Below, piece after piece: positions 52,872-61,651 of a stretch of 64,000 bases of DNA. The stretch's first letter is position 1. Every line of letters starts with the position of its first letter. A program made the position numbers and the translations under genes. This DNA comes from Martinezella multihospitum (GTDB taxonomy: Bacteria > Pseudomonadota > Alphaproteobacteria > Rhizobiales > Rhizobiaceae), in assembly GCF_900094585.1 (NCBI RefSeq), contig NZ_FMAG01000008.1, positions 124,001 through 188,000 of the forward strand, written 5' to 3'. The notes under the pieces were generated by a model that saw only the letters and a list, made by a program, of their open reading frames with translations, was not told the DNA's origin and did not search any database.

Positions 52872-52892
52872 AAAAGAATAAATTTTTCTTTT
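52872..52892. promoter_or_regulatory. AAAAGAA-N7-TTCTTTT dyad upstream of mgsA
   Basis: Perfect seven-base arms AAAAGAA (52872-52878) and TTCTTTT (52886-52892) flank seven A/T bases in the 92-base gap between the XRE gene and mgsA. It shares GAA-N7-TTC geometry with the dmmD site. Confidence 0.5.
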
Positions 52893-52900
52893 AAGGCAAG

Positions 52901-53584
52901 TTAATCGGTCTTGCCCCGCTGTGGATAGCTGATGATCGAAAGGTACTTGGCTGGCAGTTTTACCAGGACCTCCGGGCCATGCGGCGCATCGGCATCGAAG
53001 AAGAGGCTGTCGCCCGGCTGCATGGGATAAAGCTGATCGCCATGGCGATACATCACCTCGCCCTCGAGCATATAGAGGAACTCCATGCCCTCATGCTGGA
53101 AAGTGGGAAACACATCGGAATCCGCCGTCAGCGTGATGAGATAGGGCTCGACGATGACACCGCTCGAATTGTTGTCGATATGGCCGAGCACGTTATACTG
53201 ATGGCCGGCGCGCGTGCCGCGACGTTCGAGTTCGACGCCCTGGCCAGCCTTGACGAAGACGGCGTTGCGCGGCTCTTCATAGCGGCGGAAGAAGGCCGTC
53301 AGCGGCACGCCGAGCGCGCGCGACAGCGATTGCAGCGTTGTCAGCGACGGTGAGATATTGCCGTTTTCGATCTTCGACAGCATGCCGAGCGAGATACCCG
53401 TTGCGGCGGCTAGGTCGGTGACGGTGATGCCGAGCTTCTTGCGGTAGGCGCGGACCTCGTGGCCGATCGCCATTTCGAGATTGTTTTCCTTGGGCTCGCG
53501 CACCGCATGCGGGTTCTGCGAGAAGGCCGACCGTCCGCCGTGGGATTGGTCATCAGCCGCTATCTTGTCTGCCTTGGTTTTCAT
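52901..53584 (-). CDS. XRE regulator with cupin domain
   Basis: The 227-residue protein has an XRE helix-turn-helix (about 40-95: GHEVRAYRKKLGITVTDLAAATGISLGMLSKIENGNISPSL) and a C-terminal cupin effector domain (HEGMEFLYMLEGEVMYRHGD, MQPGDSLFFDADAPHGPEVL). Such regulators sense small nitrogen or carbon metabolites. It heads the leftward run of methylamine genes, so it likely controls them and perhaps itself. Confidence 0.9.
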   Translation of the reverse strand: MKTKADKIAADDQSHGGRSAFSQNPHAVREPKENNLEMAIGHEVRAYRKKLGITVTDLAAATGISLGMLSKIENGNISPSLTTLQSLSRALGVPLTAFFRRYEEPRNAVFVKAGQGVELERRGTRAGHQYNVLGHIDNNSSGVIVEPYLITLTADSDVFPTFQHEGMEFLYMLEGEVMYRHGDQLYPMQPGDSLFFDADAPHGPEVLVKLPAKYLSIISYPQRGKTD

Positions 53585-53663
53585 TCTGTATCCTTTTTTG
53601 CCGGCAGGGCTTGTTGGGAAGAACTCTATCCTCCCAGTGAAATTTTCTCAACTGCGGCGAAAG

Positions 53664-54623
53664 TCATCCCTGGCGAGCTTCGCTGGGCGCCGCGCCGTAC
53701 AGATCGCGATAGGCTCTGGAGAAATGCGCGCCGCTGGAAAAACCGGTGGCAAGAGCAATCTCGGATATCGACAGCGGGCTCTGTTCGAGGAGACGCCTGG
53801 CATGCTGCAGCCTGATACGCCGATATTGTTCCAGGAAGGTCGAGCCGAGATGGGCGGCAAAGAGCCTGTCCAGATGACGCGGCGTAACACCGGCGATGCG
53901 CGCCATCGCGGCACGATCGAGCGGCATCTCGATGGTCTCCTCCATCTTTTCCAGAACGCTGAGCAGGCCTGGATGATGGACACCGTAGCGTTCGGCAAGC
54001 GAGCCCCGTTGCGGTGCCGTCGGTTCGCCGACCTCCGTATGCAGATACCAATCGCTGACGCGCCTGGCAAAATCGGCGCCCATGCGCTCTGATATCAACA
54101 CATGCATCATGTCGAGCGACGCAATCCCGCCGCCGCAGGTAATCCGATTGCCATCGACGACAAAGCGGGCTTGGCGAGGCGAAAGCGTCGGGAAGGCTTC
54201 GAACAATGCCGGCGCATATTCCCAGTGAATGGTAAAATCACGCTCGGCCAAAAGGCCGGCGGCAGCAAGCAGATAGGAGCCGCCTGAAATCCCGCCTATG
54301 CGCACGCCTTCGCGTGCCAGCTGACGAAGACAGGCGAGAACTGCGGGATAGTGCCAGTCTCGCGCCGATCCGCCGGCGCAGACAAAGACGGTGCCAATAT
54401 CCGAGCCTCGCCCTGGAAGCGGCGCGGCCGGCACCGGTACGCCGCCCGATGACAGCGACGGCGCGCCATCCGGCGAAAAATTTGTCTGCCTGTAGATTTC
54501 GCGCCCGGCCAGGAGGTTGGCGGCGCGCAAGGGCTCGCTTGCGGATGCAAAGGACATCAGCGCAAATCCCGGGATCAGGATAAAACCGATATTCTGGCTA
54601 TTTTTGCTATCTACCGCGGCCAT
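53664..54623 (-). CDS. GlxA-type AraC family regulator (GbdR-like)
   Basis: The 319-residue protein has an N-terminal DJ-1/PfpI-like domain (IGFILIPGFALMSFASASEPLRAANLLAGREIY, GISGGSYLLAAAGLLAERDFTIHWE) and a C-terminal AraC DNA-binding domain with two helix-turn-helices (RIAGVTPRHLDRLFAAHLGSTFLEQYRRIRLQHARRLL, ISEIALATGFSSGAHFSRAYRDLYG). This type governs glycine betaine, dimethylglycine or sarcosine genes in other bacteria. It is divergent from mgdABCD, its likely target. Confidence 0.9.
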   Translation of the reverse strand: MAAVDSKNSQNIGFILIPGFALMSFASASEPLRAANLLAGREIYRQTNFSPDGAPSLSSGGVPVPAAPLPGRGSDIGTVFVCAGGSARDWHYPAVLACLRQLAREGVRIGGISGGSYLLAAAGLLAERDFTIHWEYAPALFEAFPTLSPRQARFVVDGNRITCGGGIASLDMMHVLISERMGADFARRVSDWYLHTEVGEPTAPQRGSLAERYGVHHPGLLSVLEKMEETIEMPLDRAAMARIAGVTPRHLDRLFAAHLGSTFLEQYRRIRLQHARRLLEQSPLSISEIALATGFSSGAHFSRAYRDLYGAAPSEARQG

Positions 54624-54711
54624 GTCCCTTTTCTATCGAAATTGGTCCTATTTGGGCAAGTCCGCATTTTTCACTCTGGCATCATGAGCGCAATTCCAAG
54701 CGGATCGAACC

Positions 54712-55962
54712 ATGCGCTATTCGGCCTTTTCAGTTTTCCTCAACGGTCTTCGCGGCAATACCGGCTGGGCGCCTGCCTGGCGGCAGCCACAACCGAAGCA
54801 ACATTATGACGTCATCATCGTCGGTGGCGGCGGTCATGGTCTGGCAACGGCCTACTATCTCGCCAAGACCTTCGGCATCACCAATGTCGCCGTTCTGGAG
54901 AAGGGCTATCTCGGCTCGGGCAATATCGGCCGCAATACTACGATCATCCGCTCGAACTACCTGCTTCCCGGCAACAATCCCTTCTACGAGCTGTCGATGA
55001 AGCTCTGGGAAGGGCTGGAGCAGGACTTCAACTTCAACGCCATGGTCTCGCAGCGCGGCGTGCTCAATCTCTTTCACTCCGATGCGCAACGCGACGCCTA
55101 TACCCGTCGGGGCAACGCCATGCGCCTGCACGGCGTCGATGCGGAATTGCTCGACCGTAACGCCGTCCGCCAGAAACTGCCCTTCCTCGATTTCGACAAT
55201 GCCCGCTTCCCGATCATGGGCGGGTTGTTGCAACAGCGCGGCGGCACGGTCCGCCACGATGCGGTCGCCTGGGGCTATGCCCGCGGCGCCGACAGCCACG
55301 GCGTCGACATCATCACCGGCTGCGAAGTCACAGGCATCCGCACCGACGAGGGCCGCGTCACCGGTGTCGAGACGACGAAGGGTTTCATCGGCTGCGGTAA
55401 GCTGGCGCTGGCGGCGGCCGGCAACTCCACCGTCGTCGCCGACATGGCGGGTCTGCGCCTGCCGATCGAAAGCCATGTGCTGCAGGCCTTCGTCTCCGAG
55501 GGATTGAAACCATTCATCGACTGCGTCGTCACCTTCGGCGCCGGACATTTCTATGTCTCGCAGTCGGACAAGGGCGGCCTCGTCTTCGGCGGCGATATCG
55601 ACGGATACAATTCCTACGCCCAACGCGGCAACCTTGCGACTGTCGAACATGTCGCGGAAGCCGGCGTTGCGATGATCCCGTCTCTGACCCGCGTGCGCTA
55701 TCTGCGCACATGGGGTGGCGTGATGGATATGAGCATGGACGGCTCGCCGATCATCGACCGGACCCATATCGACAATCTCTATCTGAACGCCGGCTGGTGT
55801 TACGGCGGCTTCAAGGCGACGCCGGCGTCGGGCTATTGCTACGCGCATCTGATCGCCCGCAACGAGCCGCATGAAACGGCGACGCAGCTGCGCCTCGATC
55901 GATTCCAACGCGGCTATCAGATCGATGAAAAGGGCGTCGGCGCCCAGCCGAACCTGCATTGA
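54712..55962 (+). CDS. mgdA: N-methylglutamate dehydrogenase subunit A (SoxB-like)
   Basis: The 416-residue flavoprotein matches the beta subunit of heterotetrameric sarcosine oxidase-type enzymes: FAD motif VIIVGGGGHGLATAYYLAK near 34-52, GNIGRNTTIIRSNY and the C-terminal GGVMDMSMDGSPIID and YLNAGWCYGGFKATPASG. It would demethylate N-methylglutamate. The sequence alone does not separate it from sarcosine oxidase; the nearby mgsABC and gmaS genes favour N-methylglutamate. Confidence 0.8.
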   Translation: MRYSAFSVFLNGLRGNTGWAPAWRQPQPKQHYDVIIVGGGGHGLATAYYLAKTFGITNVAVLEKGYLGSGNIGRNTTIIRSNYLLPGNNPFYELSMKLWEGLEQDFNFNAMVSQRGVLNLFHSDAQRDAYTRRGNAMRLHGVDAELLDRNAVRQKLPFLDFDNARFPIMGGLLQQRGGTVRHDAVAWGYARGADSHGVDIITGCEVTGIRTDEGRVTGVETTKGFIGCGKLALAAAGNSTVVADMAGLRLPIESHVLQAFVSEGLKPFIDCVVTFGAGHFYVSQSDKGGLVFGGDIDGYNSYAQRGNLATVEHVAEAGVAMIPSLTRVRYLRTWGGVMDMSMDGSPIIDRTHIDNLYLNAGWCYGGFKATPASGYCYAHLIARNEPHETATQLRLDRFQRGYQIDEKGVGAQPNLH

Positions 55963-55974
55963 GGACATGACGAC

Positions 55975-56253
55975 ATGGCAAGCCTGATTTCCTGCCCTCA
56001 TTGCGGCGCCCGCCCCAAAGAAGAGTTCACCATCAAAGGGGATGCAAACCTCGCGCGCCCGAAAGCCAATGCCAGCGCGGATGACTGGTACGACTACGTA
56101 TATCTGCGCGACAATCCGAAGGGGCTTCACAAGGAATATTGGCACCACGCCTCCGGCTGCCGCCGCTGGCTGATCGTCGAGCGCGACACCGTCACCCACA
56201 AGGTCTATCGCGTCAGCGATGCGGCACTTGCCAAGCTCGGGGGTGAGGCATGA
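55975..56253 (+). CDS. mgdB: N-methylglutamate dehydrogenase subunit B (SoxD-like)
   Basis: The 92-residue protein is the small delta-type subunit: zinc ligands in SCPHCGARPKEEF, and HHASGCRRWL later on, followed by VERDTVTHKVYRV. It overlaps the next gene by four bases. It stabilises the complex in related oxidases. Confidence 0.85.
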   Translation: MASLISCPHCGARPKEEFTIKGDANLARPKANASADDWYDYVYLRDNPKGLHKEYWHHASGCRRWLIVERDTVTHKVYRVSDAALAKLGGEA

Positions 56254-59183
56254 GCAGCCATCGCCTATCCTCCGGCGGCCGGATCGATCGTTCGAAGACC
56301 GTCGCCTTCCGTTTCGATGGTCAGGATCTGACGGGCCATCCCGGCGACACGCTCGCCTCGGCGCTGCTGGCCAACGGCGTCCAGCTCGTCGGGCGCAGCT
56401 TCAAGTATCATAGACCGCGCGGCATCCTGACGGCGGGAACCGCCGAACCCAATGCGCTTGTCACGACCGGCATGGGCGGCCGCACCGAGGCCAACAGCCG
56501 CGCCACGATGATCGAACTTTATGACGGGCTCACGGCGCGCAGCCAGAACCGCTGGCCCTCGCTCGCCTTCGATGTCGGCGCGGTGAACGGCCTGCTCTCG
56601 CCCTTCCTTAGCGCCGGCTTCTACTACAAGACCTTCATGTGGCCGGCCGCCTTCTGGGAAAAGGTCTACGAGCCGCTGATCCGCAAGGCCGCCGGTCTCG
56701 GCAAGGCCTCCTATGAGGCTGATCCGGATTCCTACGAAAAATGCTGGGCGCATTGCGATCTGCTCGTCATCGGCGCTGGTCCTTCCGGCCTTGCCGCGGC
56801 ACTGACGGCTGGACGCGCCGGCGCGCGCGTTCTTCTTGCAGATGAAGGTTTCGCCCTCGGCGGCAATCTGCTCGCGGAGAAGAACCCGGCACTCGACACC
56901 ATCCTGAACGAGCTCGAAAACCTGCCGAACATGCAGTGCCTGCCACGAACGACTGTCATCGGCTGGTACGACGACAACGTCTTCGGGGCAGTCGAGCGCG
57001 TTCAGAAACACGTGGCGACGCCTGATGCGCGGCGGCCGGTCGAGCGCTTTTGGCGCATCATCGCCAGGCAGGCAATCCTTGCAACCGGCGCGGAGGAGCG
57101 GCCGCTCGTCTTCGGCGGCAACGACATTCCAGGCGTCATGATGGCCGGCGCCATGCGCAGCTATCTGAACCGGCAGGCGGTTGCCCCCGGTAAGCGCACA
57201 GTGGTCTTTACGACAAACCAGTCCGGCTATCAGACAGCGGCTGATCTTGAAGCTGCCGGCATCGAGGTGGCCGCCATCGTCGATAGCCGCGCCAATAGCG
57301 GCGAAGGCTGGAAAGGCAGGGCGCAGATGCTCACCGGCGCTCGCGTCATCGATGCGCATGGCGGCAGGCAACTGCGTCGTGTGACGATCGCGACCTCCTC
57401 CGGCAACCGCGATATCGAAGCCGATGCGCTCGCCATGTCCGGCGGCTGGAGCCCTATCATTCATCTTGCCTGCCATCGCGGCGCAAAGCCGATCTGGTCG
57501 GAAAAGCATGCAGCCTTCCTGGCTCCGGAAAGACAGGAAGGCGTGACGATGGCTGGTGCCGCCGCCGGCCTTGCCTCCACCGAGGCATGTCTTGGCGATG
57601 GCGCCGGCAAGGCCGTCGAGGCGCTGACGGCAATCGGCTTTGCCAGGGTCGACCCGGCTTTCGCGCCGGTCGAGGATAGGAGACAGGCAGCGTCTCCGCT
57701 CTGGTTCGTCAAGGGCGGCAAGGGCAAGGCCTTCGTCGACTATCAGAACGACGTGAACCTGAAAGATCTCGGCCTTGCCGTGCGCGAAGGCTACGGCGAT
57801 GTCGAGCTTGCCAAGCGCTATACGACAAACGGTATGGCTACCGACCAGGGCAAGCTTTCCAATATCAATGCCATCGGCATTCTGGCCGAAGCCCGCGGCG
57901 TCTCGCCGGCCGAGGTCGGCACCACGACATTCAGGCCCTTCTACACGCCAGTTTCCTTCGGTGCGTTAACAGGTACTTCGCGGGCTAAGCATTTTCAACC
58001 GGCGCGCAAATCCCCCCTGCACGCATGGGCGAAAAAGAATGGCGCGGTCTTCGTCGAAACCGGGCTCTGGTACCGCTCTTCCTGGTTTCCGCGCGAGGGC
58101 GAGAAGACCTGGCGCGAAAGCGTGGATCGCGAAGTGCTGAACATCCGCAGGAATGCCGGTATCTGCGACGTCTCGACGCTCGGCAAGATCGAGATCTTCG
58201 GCAAGGACGCGGCAACCTTTCTCGACCGCATCTATTGCAATGGCTTTGCCAAGCTTTCCGTCGGCAAGGCGCGCTACGGCATCATGCTGCGCGAAGACGG
58301 CATGATCTATGATGACGGCACCACCAGCCGCCTGAGCGAAGACCATTTCTTCATGACGACGACGACCGCGCTTGCCGCTGGCGTGCTCACCCATCTGGAA
58401 TTTTGCGCCCAGACACTCTGGCCCGAGCTAGAGGTCTATTTTGCCTCGTCGACCGACCAATGGGCGCAGATGGCAGTCGCCGGCCCGAAATCTCGAGCCA
58501 TCCTTTCTGAGATCGTCGACGAGGACATTTCCGATGCGGCTTTCCCGTTCATGAGCGCACGCGCGGTCTCCCTGTTCGGCGGCAAGCTTGAGGGACGACT
58601 GTTCCGCATCTCCTTTTCCGGCGAACTCGCCTACGAGCTCGGCGTCCCTGCGGCTTACGGCGAATTCGTCGCCGACACCATCATGGAGGCGGGCCGGAAG
58701 CATGAGATCTGCGCCTATGGCGCCGAGGCACTCGGCGTCATGCGGATCGAAAAGGGCCACGTCACCCATGCCGAGATCAACGGCACGGTAACGCCCGGGG
58801 ATCTTGGCTTTGGTCGTATGGTTTCGGCCACAAAGCCCGATTTCATCGGCAAGGCGATGCTTCAGCGCGAGGGCCTGCAGGCAACCGATCGGGCTCGCCT
58901 CGTCGGTGTCAAACCGATAGACCCGGCAACAAGCTTCCGGACAGGCGCCCATATCCTCGCGGAAGGTGCGGCGGCGACGCTCGAAAATGACCAGGGCTAT
59001 GTAACGTCAAGCGCCTTTTCGCCGAGCCTCGGCCATACGATCGGGCTCGCTCTCATCAAGAACGGGCCGGAGCGCATCGGCGAAAAGGTCGTCGTCTGGA
59101 ACGGCCTTAGAAACGAATACACGGATGCAGTGATCTGCAGCCCGGTCTTCATCGACCCTCAGAATGAGAAACTCCATGCCTGA
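56250..59183 (+). CDS. mgdC: N-methylglutamate dehydrogenase subunit C (SoxA-like)
   Basis: The 977-residue alpha-type subunit combines an N-terminal 2Fe-2S-like fold (FRFDGQDLTGHPGDTLASALLANG, without the usual cysteines), a dinucleotide domain (LLVIGAGPSGLAAALTAGRAGARVLLADEG), an FAD/NAD disulfide-reductase-like region (QAILATGAEERPLVFGGNDIPGV) and a GcvT-like folate domain over the last 370 residues (IYCNGFAKLSVGKARYGIMLREDGMIYDDGTTSR). The last part captures formaldehyde on tetrahydrofolate. Confidence 0.85.
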   Translation: MSSHRLSSGGRIDRSKTVAFRFDGQDLTGHPGDTLASALLANGVQLVGRSFKYHRPRGILTAGTAEPNALVTTGMGGRTEANSRATMIELYDGLTARSQNRWPSLAFDVGAVNGLLSPFLSAGFYYKTFMWPAAFWEKVYEPLIRKAAGLGKASYEADPDSYEKCWAHCDLLVIGAGPSGLAAALTAGRAGARVLLADEGFALGGNLLAEKNPALDTILNELENLPNMQCLPRTTVIGWYDDNVFGAVERVQKHVATPDARRPVERFWRIIARQAILATGAEERPLVFGGNDIPGVMMAGAMRSYLNRQAVAPGKRTVVFTTNQSGYQTAADLEAAGIEVAAIVDSRANSGEGWKGRAQMLTGARVIDAHGGRQLRRVTIATSSGNRDIEADALAMSGGWSPIIHLACHRGAKPIWSEKHAAFLAPERQEGVTMAGAAAGLASTEACLGDGAGKAVEALTAIGFARVDPAFAPVEDRRQAASPLWFVKGGKGKAFVDYQNDVNLKDLGLAVREGYGDVELAKRYTTNGMATDQGKLSNINAIGILAEARGVSPAEVGTTTFRPFYTPVSFGALTGTSRAKHFQPARKSPLHAWAKKNGAVFVETGLWYRSSWFPREGEKTWRESVDREVLNIRRNAGICDVSTLGKIEIFGKDAATFLDRIYCNGFAKLSVGKARYGIMLREDGMIYDDGTTSRLSEDHFFMTTTTALAAGVLTHLEFCAQTLWPELEVYFASSTDQWAQMAVAGPKSRAILSEIVDEDISDAAFPFMSARAVSLFGGKLEGRLFRISFSGELAYELGVPAAYGEFVADTIMEAGRKHEICAYGAEALGVMRIEKGHVTHAEINGTVTPGDLGFGRMVSATKPDFIGKAMLQREGLQATDRARLVGVKPIDPATSFRTGAHILAEGAAATLENDQGYVTSSAFSPSLGHTIGLALIKNGPERIGEKVVVWNGLRNEYTDAVICSPVFIDPQNEKLHA

Positions 59184-59721
59184 TTTGCCGATATCAAAGC
59201 CGGTCCTTGCCGGGAGGGCCGTTCTACAAGGCGAGACCATCCGGCTGGAAGCCTTGGCCGAAGGCCATCTCCTGCATGTGATGGGCGTGACGACGAGCGA
59301 AGAGCTTGCGGCCCATCTTGCTGCGGCCGGCGTCAAGCAAAGTTCCGTACGCCCGGCGGGATACCGGCAATGGTTCATCGCCGGCAATGAGCAGCTCGTT
59401 AAATCCCAAAGGCAAGCTCTTGCCGATGCCCTGGCCGGCCGCGCCTTCATCTGCGACCAAAGCCACGGCCGTATCCGCATCCTCGTTTCGGGCCAGGACG
59501 CCCCCCGCATACTCACCAAAGGTACGGCCGTCGATCTGCATCCATCGAGCTTCCCGGAAGGACGCAGTGCCACGACGCTTTTCGGTCATATCTCGGTGCA
59601 GCTCACGCGCACCGGCATGAACGATTTCGAGCTGACTGTTCTGCGCAGTTTTGCGGAATCGCTTTATGAGGAACTCGAGGTTCTAGCTCGAGCTCAGGGC
59701 GCCGAGCAGCTCGCGCTCTGA
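59176..59721 (+). CDS. mgdD: N-methylglutamate dehydrogenase subunit D (SoxG-like)
   Basis: The 181-residue protein is the gamma-type subunit, GcvT-like in part (GYRQWFIAG, LTKGTAVDLHPSSFPEGRSATTLFGHISVQLTR). Its ATG at 59176 overlaps the mgdC stop; ATG 59164 in frame is an alternative. It completes the four-gene dehydrogenase operon. Confidence 0.8.
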   Translation: MPDLPISKPVLAGRAVLQGETIRLEALAEGHLLHVMGVTTSEELAAHLAAAGVKQSSVRPAGYRQWFIAGNEQLVKSQRQALADALAGRAFICDQSHGRIRILVSGQDAPRILTKGTAVDLHPSSFPEGRSATTLFGHISVQLTRTGMNDFELTVLRSFAESLYEELEVLARAQGAEQLAL

Positions 59722-59755
59722 ATAACATCCAAATAATTCTGATGCGAGCATAGTC

Positions 59756-59774
59756 GGGCAAGGCCGTCTTGCCC
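59756..59774 (+). terminator. Weak hairpin downstream of mgdD
   Basis: GGGCAAG and CTTGCCC arms (seven bases) enclose five bases, 34 bases after the mgdD stop. The tract after it (ATAACTGTTT) is only partly T-rich, so efficiency is uncertain. Confidence 0.45.
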
Positions 59775-59834
59775 ATAACTGTTTGCGCGCAAAGCGCGAG
59801 GTCTTCTTCAAACACAACGTTAGTAAGAAGAACT

Positions 59835-59879
59835 TATAATTAGACTCCTGTTAACCATCTTGCGTTTAAAGATTGTTAA
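59835..59879 (+). promoter_or_regulatory. A/T-rich promoter region of the class B PBP gene
   Basis: TATAAT stands at 59835-59840, 84 bases before the ATG, without a good -35. Downstream, TTTA-N7-TTAA (59865-59879) is close to the alphaproteobacterial CtrA site TTAA-N7-TTAA. Both calls are weak. Confidence 0.3.
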
Positions 59880-59923
59880 TCGAGAGGCAAATCCGCCTTC
59901 CCAGTTTTTGCGAATAATCGTTC

Positions 59924-61645
59924 ATGTCGATCATCCACGCCCTCAGCGCAAATAGCGGTCGCCTCATCAGAATCACCTTCGGTCCGGGGGGGCGCGAGCG
60001 ACCGCCAGTGCGCGCCACCGGTAAGGCCAAACTCGCCAAAGCCCGCATCATGATGCTCGCGGGCGGCCTGGTCATCTGCTATGTGGCGATCTTCGCCAGG
60101 CTTACCTATTTCGATATGGAGCCGAGGACCGACACGTCGGCGATTCCGCCGGATCATGTCAGCGCTGCGCGTCCGGATATCGTCGACAGAAACGGCGAAT
60201 TGCTTGCAACCGACATCCGCACCGTTTCGATGTTTGCCGAGCCCAATCGCGTGATCGATCCGGACGAGGCAGTGGAAAAAATCGCTTCGATCTTTCCCGA
60301 TATCGACCGCAAATCACTCTATAAAAAGCTTTCCGACCGCCGCTCGCATTTTGCGTGGCTGCGCCGGCAGCTGACGCCGAAGGAACAGAGCGAGATCCTA
60401 GCGCTCGGCATCCCGGCGATCGGGTTTCGGCCTGAGGTCAAGCGTTTCTATCCGGGCGGGCGAACAGCCGCACATATTCTCGGCTATGTCGATATCGACA
60501 ATCACGGCGTCGCCGGCATGGAGAAATATCTCGACATGCAGGGCCTGTCGGATCTCGCTTCCACGGGCCTGACGAGCCGGGACCAACTGGAGCCGGTGCG
60601 ACTTTCGATCGATCTTCGTGTTCAGAACGTCGTGCATGACGTGGTGTCTGATGCGATCGGCCGCTATCAGAGTCAGGCGGCTGGCGCCGTCATCCTCGAC
60701 ATCCACACCGGCGAAGTCCTGGCCATGGCCTCGGCCCCCGATTTCGATCCGAACGATCCGCAGGCGGACGTCAAAGGCTGGCTGAACCGCATGTCGAACG
60801 GCACCGACGAGATGGGCTCGGTGTTCAAGACCTTCTCGATCGCGATGGCCATCGACACGGGCATGGTCAAGCTGACGGATACCTTCGACGCCAGCGCCCC
60901 TCTGCATTACGGCGGCTTCACCATCCATGACGACCGCGACGTGCCGCGGCGTGTCTTGTCGATCCCGGAAATCTTCCGCTATTCGTCCAACATCGGCACG
61001 GCCAAGATGATGGACAAGGTGGGCATGACCATCCAGAAGAGCTATCTGACCCGCTTCGGGCTGTTGACGAAGATGCAGACCGAACTGCCTGAGGTGAAAG
61101 CGCCCAGCCAGCCAAAAGTTTGGAAGAAGCTCAATTCTATCACCATCGCCTTCGGCCACGGCGTCGCCACCACGCCGATGCAGACTGCCGTCGCCGGTGC
61201 AGCCCTGATTGACGGCGGCAAGCTGATCGAGCCTTCCTTCCTTCCGCGCACACAGGAAGAGGCGGAAAAGACTGAGACGATGATCGTCAAGAAGAGCACC
61301 AGCGACACGATCCGCTACCTCTTCCGTCTGAACGGCGAACAGGGCACTGGCAGAGCCGCCGACGTCCCCGGCTATCATGTCGGCGGGAAGACGGGCACCG
61401 CGAACAAGGTCATTCACGGCGTCTACTCGCACAAGCTCAGCTTCAATTCGTTCCTGGCGGCATTCCCCATGGATAATCCGAAATACGTGGTGCTGGCCTT
61501 CATCGACCAGCCGCTGACGGGCGTTCACAACCTGAACCTCGCTGCGGAAACGGCAGCACCCATGGTCCACGATATCATCAGCCACGCCGCGCCGCTGCTC
61601 GGCGTCGAGCCGGATTTCGGGTCGAACTTGCTCGCCGCCTTTTGA
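59924..61645 (+). CDS. Class B penicillin-binding protein (FtsI/PBP2-like), stand-alone
   Basis: The 573-residue transpeptidase has a short cytosolic tail, one membrane helix (about 42-60), a pedestal domain and the catalytic triad: S299-V-F-K302, S354-S-N356 and K489-T-G491 in GGKTGTA. The usual EPGS block is EMGS here. It acts on peptidoglycan in the periplasm. It lies alone, not in a division-wall cluster, so it is probably a second FtsI-type paralogue. Confidence 0.9.
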   Translation: MSIIHALSANSGRLIRITFGPGGRERPPVRATGKAKLAKARIMMLAGGLVICYVAIFARLTYFDMEPRTDTSAIPPDHVSAARPDIVDRNGELLATDIRTVSMFAEPNRVIDPDEAVEKIASIFPDIDRKSLYKKLSDRRSHFAWLRRQLTPKEQSEILALGIPAIGFRPEVKRFYPGGRTAAHILGYVDIDNHGVAGMEKYLDMQGLSDLASTGLTSRDQLEPVRLSIDLRVQNVVHDVVSDAIGRYQSQAAGAVILDIHTGEVLAMASAPDFDPNDPQADVKGWLNRMSNGTDEMGSVFKTFSIAMAIDTGMVKLTDTFDASAPLHYGGFTIHDDRDVPRRVLSIPEIFRYSSNIGTAKMMDKVGMTIQKSYLTRFGLLTKMQTELPEVKAPSQPKVWKKLNSITIAFGHGVATTPMQTAVAGAALIDGGKLIEPSFLPRTQEEAEKTETMIVKKSTSDTIRYLFRLNGEQGTGRAADVPGYHVGGKTGTANKVIHGVYSHKLSFNSFLAAFPMDNPKYVVLAFIDQPLTGVHNLNLAAETAAPMVHDIISHAAPLLGVEPDFGSNLLAAF

Positions 61646-61651
61646 AGATTG

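Noticed and set aside
54687..54700. Fourth mosaic repeat before mgdA
   Set aside because: Only the short word GCAATTCC is shared, with no palindromic partner.
54730..56199. 489-codon open frame on the minus strand
   Set aside because: It is antisense to mgdA and mgdB and shows no family motif.
54712..59721. Plain sarcosine oxidase operon
   Set aside because: Sequence alone allows it, but position next to mgsABC and gmaS makes N-methylglutamate dehydrogenase the better call; the doubt is kept in the confidence values.
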